From VRUE01 sp963753245 (GTDB lineage Bacteria; Actinomycetota; Thermoleophilia; Solirubrobacterales; 70-9): DNA of 64,000 bases. How positions within the stretch are numbered: the first letter of the stretch is position 1; the number at the start of each line of letters is the position of its first letter. Location of the stretch: contig CAVWBK010000011.1 in NCBI GenBank assembly GCA_963753245.1, forward strand, positions 227,215 through 291,214, written 5' to 3'. Below, piece by piece: positions 16,290-24,417 of this stretch. The notes below the pieces were generated by a model. The model did no database searches. It was given only the letters and a program-made list of their open reading frames with translations, and was not told where the DNA came from. The position numbers and the translations under genes were made by a program.

Positions 16290-17588
16290 ATGAGCGCCCT
16301 GCTGCTGGTCCTCCTGCTCGTGCTGGTGGCCATCAACGGCTTTTTCGTCGCGGCTGAGTTCGCCCTGGTACGCAGTCGTCGCGGCAAGATCGAGCAGCTC
16401 GCCAGCGAAGGTGAGTCCGGCGCCGAAGCCGTGGTCGAGCAACTCGACAAGATCGACGAGTCGCTGTCGGCCTGTCAGGTCGGAATCACGATGGCCTCGA
16501 TCGGGATCGGCTTCCTCGGCGAGCCCTCGCTCGCCAAGCTGCTCGAACCGATCTTCGGTGGGCTCTCCCACGGGGCCGCCGTCGCCCTCTCGGTGGCCTT
16601 CGCCTTCGCCCTCGTCACCGCGATCCACATCAGCATCGGCGAGCAGGTGCCGAAGATGCTGGCGATCGCCAACGCCGAGCGCACCGCCCGGCGCGTCTCG
16701 CGGCCGCTGAACTGGTTTCGGGCAATCACCGCTCCGGTTGTGTTCGCGCTGAGTGGAGTCTCCAATGCGATCGTTCGCATCTTTGGAGTCAACCCCGGCG
16801 ACCTCGAGGAGCACCACACCGCCGAGGACCTCAAACAGATCATCGACAGCTCCAAGCACGGGGGCACCCTCGATCCCGGTGAGGCCGGCATGCTGGGCGG
16901 GGTCTTCCACCTCCATGAGCAGGAGGCTCGGGAGGTGATGACGCCGATCCCCGCCGTGGTTACGGTCGACTCTTCGGAGGGTGTCGAGACCGCGCTGCGG
17001 CGCTGTGTCACCTCCGGGCACACCCGCTTGGTCGTGATCGAGGATGACAATCCCGACCGGGTCAAGGGGATCGTCCACAACAACAGTCTCGCCCGGCTCT
17101 ACATGAGCGATGGGCCCGAGGCGCAGATCGAGTCGGTCGTCCGCGACGCCCTGATCGTTCCCGAGACTCGCCCCCTCGACGATCTCCTGCACGACCTTCA
17201 GGTTCAGCGCACCTCGCTATCGGTGGTCGTTGATGAGTACGGGCGCACGGTTGGGATCGTCACCGTCGAGGACATCCTCGAGGAGGTGGTGGGGGAGATC
17301 GAGGACGAGACCGACCCGCGCGCCGCGGCCCTGCGGAAACTGACCAACGGTGATTGGTTCGTGCGCGGTCACGTCTCGCTCGGTGACCTCGCCGATGCCG
17401 GGATCGAGCTGCCGGTTGACACCGATGCCTACAACTCGGTTGGCGGATACGTCTTCGGAGAGCTGGGACGCCTGCCCAAGCGCGGCGATTCGATCCAAGC
17501 CAATGGCTACACGATCCGGGTCGAGTCGGTTCGCGAGAACCGCATCGAGGCGGTGCGGATCAGCGGTTCCGTCCGCCCCTCGGCCTAG
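16290..17588 (+). CDS. CNNM/CorC (HlyC/CorC) family membrane protein
   Basis: The domain order is typical. An N-terminal DUF21 membrane domain starts LLLVLLLVLVAINGFFVAAE and includes ACQVGITMASIGIGFLGEPS and AFALVTAIHISIGEQVPKM. Two CBS domains follow (EVMTPIPAVVTVDSSEGVET to SVVVDEYGRTVGIVTVEDIL), then a CorC_HlyC C-terminal domain (GHVSLGDLADAGIELPVDTD to RIEAVRISG). The length, 432 residues, is standard. These proteins act in magnesium or other divalent-cation efflux and homeostasis at the cytoplasmic membrane. Confidence 0.92.
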   Translation: MSALLLVLLLVLVAINGFFVAAEFALVRSRRGKIEQLASEGESGAEAVVEQLDKIDESLSACQVGITMASIGIGFLGEPSLAKLLEPIFGGLSHGAAVALSVAFAFALVTAIHISIGEQVPKMLAIANAERTARRVSRPLNWFRAITAPVVFALSGVSNAIVRIFGVNPGDLEEHHTAEDLKQIIDSSKHGGTLDPGEAGMLGGVFHLHEQEAREVMTPIPAVVTVDSSEGVETALRRCVTSGHTRLVVIEDDNPDRVKGIVHNNSLARLYMSDGPEAQIESVVRDALIVPETRPLDDLLHDLQVQRTSLSVVVDEYGRTVGIVTVEDILEEVVGEIEDETDPRAAALRKLTNGDWFVRGHVSLGDLADAGIELPVDTDAYNSVGGYVFGELGRLPKRGDSIQANGYTIRVESVRENRIEAVRISGSVRPSA

Positions 17589-17635
17589 CTTTTTCGGGCA
17601 ACCCGCGCCCCGCCGAGCCTTGGAGGTGTACCCCT

Positions 17636-17863
17636 ATGTGGGTTGTGCGCATGAGCGATAAGCAGCTTGAAGTTCTCAGAGCACTGCTGCGTTCGGAGGA
17701 GCACCTCGGTCCAGCCCTGAAGGGCGCCGCCGAGGCGCTGGATCTGGCCCGCTGGGATGACTTGCCAGAGGCGGAGTTGCCCTGGGAGGAAATCGAGACG
17801 CTTGCCCGCCGCCAGGGCATCTCGCCGGCGGATGTGATCTGGGACATGGCAGGGAAGCGCTGA
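17636..17863 (+). CDS. small acidic hypothetical protein
   Basis: The 75-residue protein has GGAGGT 8 nt before the ATG, which decides the start. It is soluble and acidic, mostly helical (KQLEVLRALLRSEEHLGPAL, DLARWDDLPEAELPWEEIET) and ends ISPADVIWDMAGKR. No motif was recognised. It is close to the CNNM-type gene upstream but has its own strong ribosome-binding site. Confidence 0.6.
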   Translation: MWVVRMSDKQLEVLRALLRSEEHLGPALKGAAEALDLARWDDLPEAELPWEEIETLARRQGISPADVIWDMAGKR

Positions 17864-17932
17864 AAATTGATCAGGCGCTCTGACCTGTGCCGGCCCGGTG
17901 AAGCGCCTCGTGCGCCCGTCTGAGAACGACCT

Positions 17933-17948
17933 GGTTTGAGGTCAAACC
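17933..17948. terminator. small palindrome between convergent genes
   Basis: GGTTTGAGGTCAAACC can fold into a 6-bp stem with a 4-nt loop just beyond the stop of the minus-strand gene at 17960. It could be a weak terminator or a protein site; there is no T-tract. Confidence 0.3.
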
Positions 17949-17959
17949 GAGCCGCGGTC

Positions 17960-18784
17960 TCAGTCGTAGCTATAGAAGCCAGCGCCTGACTTGCGGCCCA
18001 ACTTCTCCTCGCCGACCATCTTGACCATCAGCTCAGGTGGCTTTTGAGCCGGATCCGCGGACGCCGCGAAGAGGGCGTCGCCGATCGCCTTGGAGACGTC
18101 GAGCCCGACGAAATCGAGCAATGCCAGTGGGCCCATGGGGTGGCCGGCGCCGAGCTTCATGCAGGTGTCGATCTCACCGGCCTCCATGCCCGTTTCTTCC
18201 ATGAAACGCACCGCGTCAAAGAGGTAGGGGAAGAGCAACCGATTGACAACGAAGCCCGAGTGGTCAGGGACCTCGACCGCGGTCTTCCCGAGCGCGGCAC
18301 ACCAGGCAAGCGCCTTCTCGCGGGAGGGGTCGGCGCCCGCCGGAAGGCAGACCTCGACCAGCTTCATGCGCGGCACTGGGTTGAACACGTGCAGACCGAA
18401 TAGTCGGCCGCCGATGCCAGCGGCTGCGGCGATCTCACTGACGCCCAACGAGGAGGTTGTGGTCGCCAGATCGGCGCCCGGGCAGGCCGCGGCGACCGCT
18501 GCGAGCAGTTCTCCCTTTGGCTCTAACTCCTCGACAATTGCCTCGACGATCACGTCGCACTCCGAGAGGTCCTTGGGGTCGGTCGTGACCCGCAGCCGCG
18601 AGGGCTCGGCGCCCTCGATCTTGGCGCAGGCGGCGACAACTTTCTCCTCCGCCCGCCAGGCCGACGCCTCGCTGCGCGCCAGCAGGATCGTGTCGGCGGT
18701 GGTCGTCGAGACGGCCGCCAGGCCGGTCGCGATCGCGCCGCTGCCGGCGATCCCCGGCGCTTCGTAACCCTTGCTCCCGCTCAT
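17960..18784 (-). CDS. 3-hydroxyacyl-CoA dehydrogenase (FadB/Hbd type)
   Basis: The NAD-binding start is slightly unusual (GIAGSGAIATGLAAVS), followed by family motifs CDVIVEAIVEELEPKGELLA, TTTSSLGVSEIAAA, the catalytic His region GLHVFNPVPRMKLVEV, DHSGFVVNRLLFPYLFDAVR and GHPMGPLALLDFVGLDVS, ending KSGAGFYSYD. At 274 residues it is a stand-alone enzyme of normal length. It oxidises 3-hydroxyacyl-CoA to 3-ketoacyl-CoA. It is divergent from the thiolase gene that performs the next step, and both share the intergenic palindrome at 18904. Confidence 0.9.
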   Translation of the reverse strand: MSGSKGYEAPGIAGSGAIATGLAAVSTTTADTILLARSEASAWRAEEKVVAACAKIEGAEPSRLRVTTDPKDLSECDVIVEAIVEELEPKGELLAAVAAACPGADLATTTSSLGVSEIAAAAGIGGRLFGLHVFNPVPRMKLVEVCLPAGADPSREKALAWCAALGKTAVEVPDHSGFVVNRLLFPYLFDAVRFMEETGMEAGEIDTCMKLGAGHPMGPLALLDFVGLDVSKAIGDALFAASADPAQKPPELMVKMVGEEKLGRKSGAGFYSYD

Positions 18785-18903
18785 CAGACGGGGTTCCTAT
18801 CACGCGATCGCTTCCGGCCGTCGGCAGATGGTCCTCAGCTGCCACGCACCGCCCGAGCTGACCCGGCACCCGGTCGGCTATGTGAGAAGCGCACAGCCGC
18901 TGG

Positions 18904-18919
18904 TTGACTGACCAGTCAA
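18904..18919. promoter_or_regulatory. perfect 16-bp palindromic operator, copy 1
   Basis: TTGACTGACCAGTCAA consists of 7-bp inverted arms around AC. It lies in the divergent gap between 3-hydroxyacyl-CoA dehydrogenase and thiolase, 60 nt before the thiolase ATG and a few bases upstream of an AT-rich GATAATCT that may be the -10. An identical site is at 27375-27390. The shape (TGACTGAC-CAGTCA-like) resembles sites of TetR-family fatty-acid regulators such as Bacillus FadR. Confidence 0.75.
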
Positions 18920-18979
18920 TCGATAATCTTGTTCTGCGGGCGCGGCGCGCGCGCCACCGATGACGAACGGAGGGTTTCG

Positions 18980-20167
18980 ATGACTGGCGACGGCAATGGC
19001 AGGTTCGGTGGCCGCGAGGTGGTCATCGTCGAGGCGGTTCGCACGCCGATCGGGCGCGGGCATGAGCAGAAGGGCTATTACAAGGACATCCACGCCTCGA
19101 ACCTGCTCGCCAAGGCCTACGGCGAGCTGATCGAGCGAGCCGGGATCGACCCGGCCGAGGTCGAGGATGTGGTCGCCGGCTGCGTGCAGCAGTTCGGCGA
19201 GCAGGGGATCAACATCGCCCGCAACGCCTGGCTCGAGGCCGGCCTGCCGATCGAGGCGCCGGCGACCACCGTCGATCGCCAGTGTGGCTCTGGCCAGCAG
19301 GCGGTCAACTTCGCCGCGGCGTTGATCGCCTCCGGCGTCCATGACGTCGTCGTCGCCGGCGGAGTGGAGCATATGGGCCACATCTCCTTCGCGGACTCCG
19401 CCGCAGTGATGGAGGAACACGGCTTTGCCTTTTCCCCGCAGCTACTCGAGCGCTACAACCTGGTTCCCCAGGGGATCTCCGCGGAGATGATCGCCGACCA
19501 GTGGGAGATCCCCCGCTCAGAGCTTGACGAAATCGGGTTGCGCTCACACCAGCTTGCCGCCAAGGCAACCGAGGAGGGGCGCTTCGAGCGGGAGATCGTG
19601 CCCTTCTCCGTCAACGGCGACACCTACGCCACCGATCAGGGGATCCGGCCCGATACGACACTCGAGGTGCTCTCGCAGCTGAAGCCGGCCTTCAAGGAGG
19701 ACGGCAAGATCACCGCCGGAAACTCCTCTCAGGTTTCCGATGGCGCCGCAGCGCTGTTGCTTATGACCCGCGAGAAGGCCGAGGCCCTCGGGCTCGAGCC
19801 GCGGGCGCGGATCTATGACCAGACCACGGTCGGTGTCGACCCGGTGATCATGCTGACGGGACCGATTCCGGCCACCCGCAAGCTGCTTGAGCGCAACGCG
19901 ATGGCGATCGATGACATCGATCTGGTCGAGGTCAACGAGGCCTTCGCCTCGGTGCTGGCCGCCTGGCGACGCGAGCTCGAGCCCGACATGGATCGGGTCA
20001 ACGTCAACGGCGGGGCGATCGCCCTCGGCCATCCGCTCGGCTCGAGTGGGGCGCGGCTGATCACCACGCTGTTGCACGAGCTGGAGCGCGCCGACAAGGA
20101 GATGGGACTTGTGACGATGTGCTGTGGCGGCGGGTTGGGGACTGGAACCCTGATCCAACGCGCCTGA
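18980..20167 (+). CDS. acetyl-CoA acyltransferase (thiolase)
   Basis: The ATG at 18980 is preceded by GGAGGG and starts the family fold (REVVIVEAVRTPIGRGH); the upstream extension is rejected. Nucleophile Cys is in TVDRQCGSGQQA (about 102), the His in NGGAIALGHPLGSSGARL, and the second Cys in MCCGGGLGTGT. The length of 395 residues is normal. It cleaves 3-ketoacyl-CoA, or condenses acetyl-CoA, in beta-oxidation. With the divergent 3-hydroxyacyl-CoA dehydrogenase and the palindromic site it forms a regulated beta-oxidation module. Confidence 0.93.
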   Translation: MTGDGNGRFGGREVVIVEAVRTPIGRGHEQKGYYKDIHASNLLAKAYGELIERAGIDPAEVEDVVAGCVQQFGEQGINIARNAWLEAGLPIEAPATTVDRQCGSGQQAVNFAAALIASGVHDVVVAGGVEHMGHISFADSAAVMEEHGFAFSPQLLERYNLVPQGISAEMIADQWEIPRSELDEIGLRSHQLAAKATEEGRFEREIVPFSVNGDTYATDQGIRPDTTLEVLSQLKPAFKEDGKITAGNSSQVSDGAAALLLMTREKAEALGLEPRARIYDQTTVGVDPVIMLTGPIPATRKLLERNAMAIDDIDLVEVNEAFASVLAAWRRELEPDMDRVNVNGGAIALGHPLGSSGARLITTLLHELERADKEMGLVTMCCGGGLGTGTLIQRA

Positions 20168-20507
20168 GCCCGGGCGCGACAGAGTGGCCGGATAGTTGCG
20201 GCCCGTCTCATTCAAGGCCGCCGAGGAAACAGCTTGAACCGGCGAGCCTGGCTGGCCTGGCGCGATCGCGCGCGCTCGGGACACCAACAGGGGACGAAGG
20301 TCAGATCGATGAAATCCTGATGACCGCCACCGAAGCAGAGGGCGAAGCTGATCGCTCGGTCTGTTTGGTGTCGAACCTGGATGGTTCAAGGAACTCAACC
20401 AGGAGCCCCGCGAATACGGGCTCACGGTCTGTGCTGAGGAAGACGAATAGCGACCCCGGGCTCGGCGAACTGGCCGCGTAGCCAGCTCGCCTATATGCTG
20501 AGCCTCG
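20168..20507 (+). other. intergenic stretch with possible frameshifted coding remnant
   Basis: From about 20290 to 20450 one frame reads DEGQIDEILMTATEAEGEAD, then after a shift near 20360 another reads FGVEPGWFKELNQEPREYGL and ends TVCAEEDE with TAG at 20448-20450. Together they look more protein-like than the GC-rich noise around them but match no family I recognise. TATGCT at 20494-20499 is the likely -10 of the next gene. Confidence 0.3.
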
Positions 20508-21686
20508 ATGGACCTGACTCTCTCCCCGTCAGAGCTGGAGTTCCGTGATGAGGTTCGCGCCTGGCTTGAGGAGAACCATCCCGGCCCCGAGCCCGAGAGC
20601 GGGCTCGATGAGGTGATCGCTTTCCGTCGCGACTGGCAGCACAAGCTGCACGAGGCCGGTTGGGCGGGGATATCCTGGCCCAAGGAGTACGGCGGCCGCG
20701 GCGCGACGATGATCGAGCAGGCGATCTTCGTCGGCGAGGCAGCGCGCCTGCAGACGCCGAGCCCGGCCAACGTGCTCGGCTTGGCGATGGGCGGACCGGT
20801 TGTTATCGCGCACGGCACCGACGCGCAGAAGAAGCGCTATCTCGAGCCGATCCTGACCGCCGAGGAGATCTGGTGCCAGGGCTTCTCTGAGCCCGAGTCG
20901 GGTTCAGACCTCGCTTCCCTGAAGACCCGCGCCGTCAGGGATGGCGATGAGTGGGTTGTCACTGGGCAGAAGGTCTGGACGACCCTGGCGCAGTTCTCGA
21001 AATGGTGCATGCTGGTCGCCCGCACGGACCCCGAGGCCCCCAAGCACAAGGGCCTTACTTATTTTTTGATGGACATGGAGCAGCCCGCTGTCCAGGTCCG
21101 GCCGCTGGTCCAGATCACCGGCGAGGGCGAGTTCAACGAGATATTCATCGAGGAGGCGCGGATTCCAGATGGGAATGTGATCGGCGGCGTCGGCAACGGC
21201 TGGGGCGTCGCGATTACGACGCTGATGAACGAGCGTGCTGGTCTCGCCTTTGGTGCAATCGCATCGATCGCCAACCAGCTGAGGAAGCTCAACTCGCTCG
21301 CCGCGGCGACGCGGGTCAACGGCGCCACGGCGGCTGATGACCCGGTCTTCCGGCAGCGAATCGCGCAGCTGCATATCGAGGCCGAGACGATGCGACTGAA
21401 CGCCTACCGTGGCCTGACCAAGACCATGCAGTCGGGCATCCCGGGCCCGGAGGGCTCTCTCGGCAAGTGGCAGTGGGCCGACATCAACCAATCGATCGCC
21501 GAGTTGGCCCTCGACATCGAGGGCGCCTATGCGCCGCTCAGTCGCGGCTCAGAGCACGCACCGGCCAACGGTGCCTGGGAGTACAGCTTCCTGCGTTCTC
21601 GCGCGAACTCGATCGAGGGCGGTACCACCGATATCCTCAAGAACATCATCGCCGAGCGGGTACTCGGCCTGCCGAGAATGCGCTGA
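20508..21686 (+). CDS. acyl-CoA dehydrogenase, catalytic-type subunit
   Basis: The typical ACAD layout is present: an N-terminal helical domain (LSPSELEFRDEVRAWLEENH), WCQGFSEPESGSDLASLKTR and VVTGQKVWTTLAQFSKWCML in the FAD-binding middle domain, and a C-terminal helical domain ending SRANSIEGGTTDILKNIIAE. The Glu of SIEGGT is the position of the usual catalytic base. TATGCT lies 8 nt before the ATG. The next gene encodes a second, different ACAD, as in the heteromeric alpha2beta2 dehydrogenases of steroid or branched side-chain degradation. Substrate unknown. Confidence 0.9.
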   Translation: MDLTLSPSELEFRDEVRAWLEENHPGPEPESGLDEVIAFRRDWQHKLHEAGWAGISWPKEYGGRGATMIEQAIFVGEAARLQTPSPANVLGLAMGGPVVIAHGTDAQKKRYLEPILTAEEIWCQGFSEPESGSDLASLKTRAVRDGDEWVVTGQKVWTTLAQFSKWCMLVARTDPEAPKHKGLTYFLMDMEQPAVQVRPLVQITGEGEFNEIFIEEARIPDGNVIGGVGNGWGVAITTLMNERAGLAFGAIASIANQLRKLNSLAAATRVNGATAADDPVFRQRIAQLHIEAETMRLNAYRGLTKTMQSGIPGPEGSLGKWQWADINQSIAELALDIEGAYAPLSRGSEHAPANGAWEYSFLRSRANSIEGGTTDILKNIIAERVLGLPRMR

Positions 21687-21695
21687 GGGCCAAAC

Positions 21696-22820
21696 GTGTA
21701 TTTCGATCTCACCGACGAGCAGCAGGCGATCAAGGCGACCGCCAAGAGCTTCCTCGCGGCCCGCTACAAATCGGAGCGCATCCGCGAGCTGGCCGGCTCA
21801 GAGAGCGGCTTTGAGCAGGCCGAGTGGGACGAGATGGCCGAGCTGGGCTGGACCGGACTGGCGCTGCCCGAGGAGTGGGGCGGCCAGGGTTTGGGCATCG
21901 TTGATCTGGCGGTGCTCTTCGAGGAGATGGGTTACGCCCTCGCTCCCTCGCCGCTGTTCACCACAACGATCGCCGGTCTCGCCCTCGCCCTCTGTGGCTC
22001 CGATGAGCAGCGCGAGCGTTACCTGCGCCCGCTGGCAGAGGGCCGTTTGCGTGGTACCCCGGCGCTCTGGGACGCGGGTTCCCCGGCCACTCCGGGTGAC
22101 TTCAAGTTGGCGGGCGTCGTCGATGGCCAGGACATCGTCCTCGATGGAGAAAAGGTCCTCGTCGCAGATGCCGGCTCGGCGGATTTCTTCGTCGTCGCTA
22201 CCGCTGACGGTCGTCGCCATCTGGTCGAGGCGGGCGCGACGGGCGTAACAGTCGTCCCCGAACCCTCGATCGATCTCACTCGCCGCCTCTCCTCACTTCG
22301 CCTCGAGGGGGTTCGGGTGGCGGCGGCCGACACGCTGCCCGGTGAGGCAGCCGACTACTACCCCGTCTTTCACCGCCTCTGCGTCGCGCTCGCAGCGGAG
22401 TCGACGGGCATCGCCCAACGCACGATGGAGATGGCGGTTGGGTACGCCAAAGACCGCAAGCAGTTCGACCGGGCAATCGGCTCCTACCAAGCGGTCTCCC
22501 ACCGCTGTGCCCAGATGCTGCTCGAGACCGAGAACTCGCGCTCGGCGGTCTACGGCGCCGCCTGGGCGGCCGACGCCGAGCCCCGCGGGTTGGCGCTCGC
22601 CGCGTCGATCGCCAAGGCCTACGCGTCCGATGCCGGCTGGCGCGTCCCCGATGCCTCGATCCAGGTGCACGGCGGAATCGGCTTCACCTGGGAGCACGAC
22701 CTCCATTTCTTCCTCAAGCGCGGCAAGGCGAACGCGGCGATGTTCGGCGATGCGAAGTGGCATCGCGAACGGGTCGCCGAGGCCGTGCTGGTCGAGGCCG
22801 CCGAGCCGGTCGTCGCCTAG
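21696..22820 (+). CDS. acyl-CoA dehydrogenase, partner-type subunit
   Basis: The GTG start lies 9 nt after the preceding ACAD. The protein has MYFDLTDEQQAIKATAKSFL, LPEEWGGQGLGIVDLAVLFE, AVGYAKDRKQFDRAIGSYQA and the late IQVHGGIGFTWEHDLHFFLK. It ends soon after that motif and lacks the C-terminal (Y/I)EG(G)T segment that bears the usual catalytic Glu, and its middle domain lacks the normal acidic FAD motif. It therefore probably works only as a partner of the neighbouring ACAD, as in FadE pairs of actinobacterial steroid catabolism. That pairing is inference. Confidence 0.88.
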   Translation: MYFDLTDEQQAIKATAKSFLAARYKSERIRELAGSESGFEQAEWDEMAELGWTGLALPEEWGGQGLGIVDLAVLFEEMGYALAPSPLFTTTIAGLALALCGSDEQRERYLRPLAEGRLRGTPALWDAGSPATPGDFKLAGVVDGQDIVLDGEKVLVADAGSADFFVVATADGRRHLVEAGATGVTVVPEPSIDLTRRLSSLRLEGVRVAAADTLPGEAADYYPVFHRLCVALAAESTGIAQRTMEMAVGYAKDRKQFDRAIGSYQAVSHRCAQMLLETENSRSAVYGAAWAADAEPRGLALAASIAKAYASDAGWRVPDASIQVHGGIGFTWEHDLHFFLKRGKANAAMFGDAKWHRERVAEAVLVEAAEPVVA

Positions 22821-22835
22821 GCACTCGAACTCGGG

Positions 22836-23879
22836 ATGGGCGCGCTGGAAAGGATCTCGGTCGCCGCGATCGGGACAACGGTCGCTGAGCTCGAGGCCGA
22901 GGCAAGGCGGGCCGAGGCGGCTGGCGTGGAGTGCGTCTGGGCCCCGGAGCTGTTTCGCTCTTCGGTCACCCAGGCCGCCTATCTGGCCGGGCGAACCGAG
23001 CGGATCGCCATCGGCACCGGAATCGCATGGGCCTTCACTCGCAGCCCGTTCATCCTCGCGATCTCCGCGCTCGACATCGCCGAGATGTCGGGCGGCCGCT
23101 TCCGGCTCGGTCTCGGCGCGGGCGTAAAGCGGCTAAACGAGACCTGGCACAACGCCGAGTACGGGCGCCCGGCGCCGCACCTGCGCGAGGCGATCGAGGC
23201 GACCGGGCTGATCATGGCGGGCGCCGGGCGGGGGGAGCCAATCCGCTATCAAGGCGCCTACTACGACATCGATATCAAGGGCTGGGTCAGACCCCATCCG
23301 GCACCGGCCGTCTCGGTGCCGATCTATACGGCCGGGGTGCAGAGTGGGATGTGTCGGATGGCGGGTGACGTCGCAGACGGGCTGATCGGTCACCCAATCC
23401 AGAGCCTGCGCTGGATCGAGGAGACGGTGGTCGGCTCATTCGAACAGGGCCTGACCCGCTCGGGGCGCAGGCGCATCGACTTCGATTACCTGCCCACGGT
23501 CTGCTGCGCGATCGATGAGGACGAAGGCAGGGCGATTGAGATGGCGCGCCGCACGATCTCCTTCTACGCCACGGTCAAGACCTACATGCCACTCTGGGAG
23601 ATGCACGGATACGCGGACAATGCGATTGCCGCTGGCGAGGCTTTCCGTCGTGGCGATCTGGCCGCGGTGCCGGCTGCGATCAGTGACGAGATGGTCGATA
23701 CCTACTGCGCCGCGGGTCCGCTCGACAAGGTCCGCACGCGGGTTGAGGCGACCGCGGAGCGCGCCGACGGCCTGTTTCTCACGCCGCCGACCTATTTCAT
23801 CTCGGCCGAGGAGCTCGGCGAGTACCAGAACCGTCTGATTGACGCCTTCGGACCGGCCTCAGCCAGTGCGCTCTCGTGA
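22836..23879 (+). CDS. LLM-class (luciferase-like) flavin/F420-dependent oxidoreductase
   Basis: This is a TIM-barrel luciferase-like protein of 347 residues with VWAPELFRSSVTQAAYLAGR, ERIAIGTGIAWAFTRSPFIL, SALDIAEMSGGRFRLGLGAG and the C-terminal DKVRTRVEATAERADGLFL. Similar proteins in actinobacteria often use coenzyme F420. It follows the two ACAD genes by 15 nt and is probably co-transcribed, so it may act on the same acyl chain or ring substrate. Cofactor and substrate are not shown by the sequence. Confidence 0.85.
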   Translation: MGALERISVAAIGTTVAELEAEARRAEAAGVECVWAPELFRSSVTQAAYLAGRTERIAIGTGIAWAFTRSPFILAISALDIAEMSGGRFRLGLGAGVKRLNETWHNAEYGRPAPHLREAIEATGLIMAGAGRGEPIRYQGAYYDIDIKGWVRPHPAPAVSVPIYTAGVQSGMCRMAGDVADGLIGHPIQSLRWIEETVVGSFEQGLTRSGRRRIDFDYLPTVCCAIDEDEGRAIEMARRTISFYATVKTYMPLWEMHGYADNAIAAGEAFRRGDLAAVPAAISDEMVDTYCAAGPLDKVRTRVEATAERADGLFLTPPTYFISAEELGEYQNRLIDAFGPASASALS

Positions 23880-24138
23880 GCTTGAAGTTCTGCGGCGAGT
23901 CCGGGCGATCCCGGCGGGCTTTGTCAGGACCTACGGCGACGTCTCGCCCGGCTCCCCGCGCTTTGCGGGAGCCGTGCTCTTTGAGTGCGAGGAGCCCGAC
24001 CTGCCGTGGTGGAGGGTGGTTCGCGCCGATGGCTCGCTCGCCAAGGGGGCGCGCCAACGTCAGCGCCTGATCGCCGAGGGTGTGCCCTTCCGCGGCCGCC
24101 GGGTCGAGATGGAGGTTGCGCGGCTTGCGCAGTGCTGA
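23866..24138 (+). CDS. alkyltransferase-like (ATL) DNA-binding protein
   Basis: This is an MGMT-like fold of about 90 residues: LRRVRAIPAGFVRTYGDVSP, then PWWRVVRADGSLAKGARQRQ and RLIAEGVPFRG. At the place of the methyl-acceptor PCHRV box of MGMT it has PWWRV (W48, W49), so it cannot transfer the alkyl group and should instead flag alkylated guanine for excision repair, as ATL proteins do. GTG 23866 overlaps the upstream stop by 14 nt; TTG 23839 is the alternative. Confidence 0.82.
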   Translation: MRSRELEVLRRVRAIPAGFVRTYGDVSPGSPRFAGAVLFECEEPDLPWWRVVRADGSLAKGARQRQRLIAEGVPFRGRRVEMEVARLAQC

Positions 24139-24144
24139 GCCGGC

Positions 24145-24351
24145 CTACTCCTCGCGCGGCGTGATGCGAAACAGCGAGACAACCTCGGCGTTGTGCGCCT
24201 CGGGGTGAACAACATAGGCACTGGGACCGCCGCCGAACCAGCCTGAGGCTTCGTTATCACCAACGTAGACGCCAGGGTGGTGCTTGCCCTCGCCATCCTC
24301 GACCCAGACCGGATCGCCCTCCTTGAAACCGTGTTCAATCGCCTCCGCCAT
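24145..24351 (-). CDS. small hypothetical protein with SH3-like composition
   Basis: The internal ATG at 24351 was chosen because TAGGGT lies 7 nt before it. The protein has about 68 residues and reads MAEAIEHGFKEGDPVWVEDG, PGVYVGDNEASGWFGGGPSA and YVVHPEAHNAEVVSLFRITP. The Gly-Asp-Pro-Val-Trp-Val opening and short beta-strands suggest a small SH3-like barrel, but no family was recognised. It converges on the ATL gene, 6 nt apart. Confidence 0.6.
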   Translation of the reverse strand: MAEAIEHGFKEGDPVWVEDGEGKHHPGVYVGDNEASGWFGGGPSAYVVHPEAHNAEVVSLFRITPREE

Positions 24352-24417
24352 CGGGTTAACCCTACAGTCGCGGCCCGATCCCAATGGGGACCGGGCCAAT
24401 CGCTCGGCGCGGCTGCG

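Noticed and set aside
19544..20818. Long minus-strand open frame of 424 residues across thiolase and acyl-CoA dehydrogenase genes
   Set aside because: It is a shadow of two clearly recognised genes with composition typical of antisense GC-rich frames.
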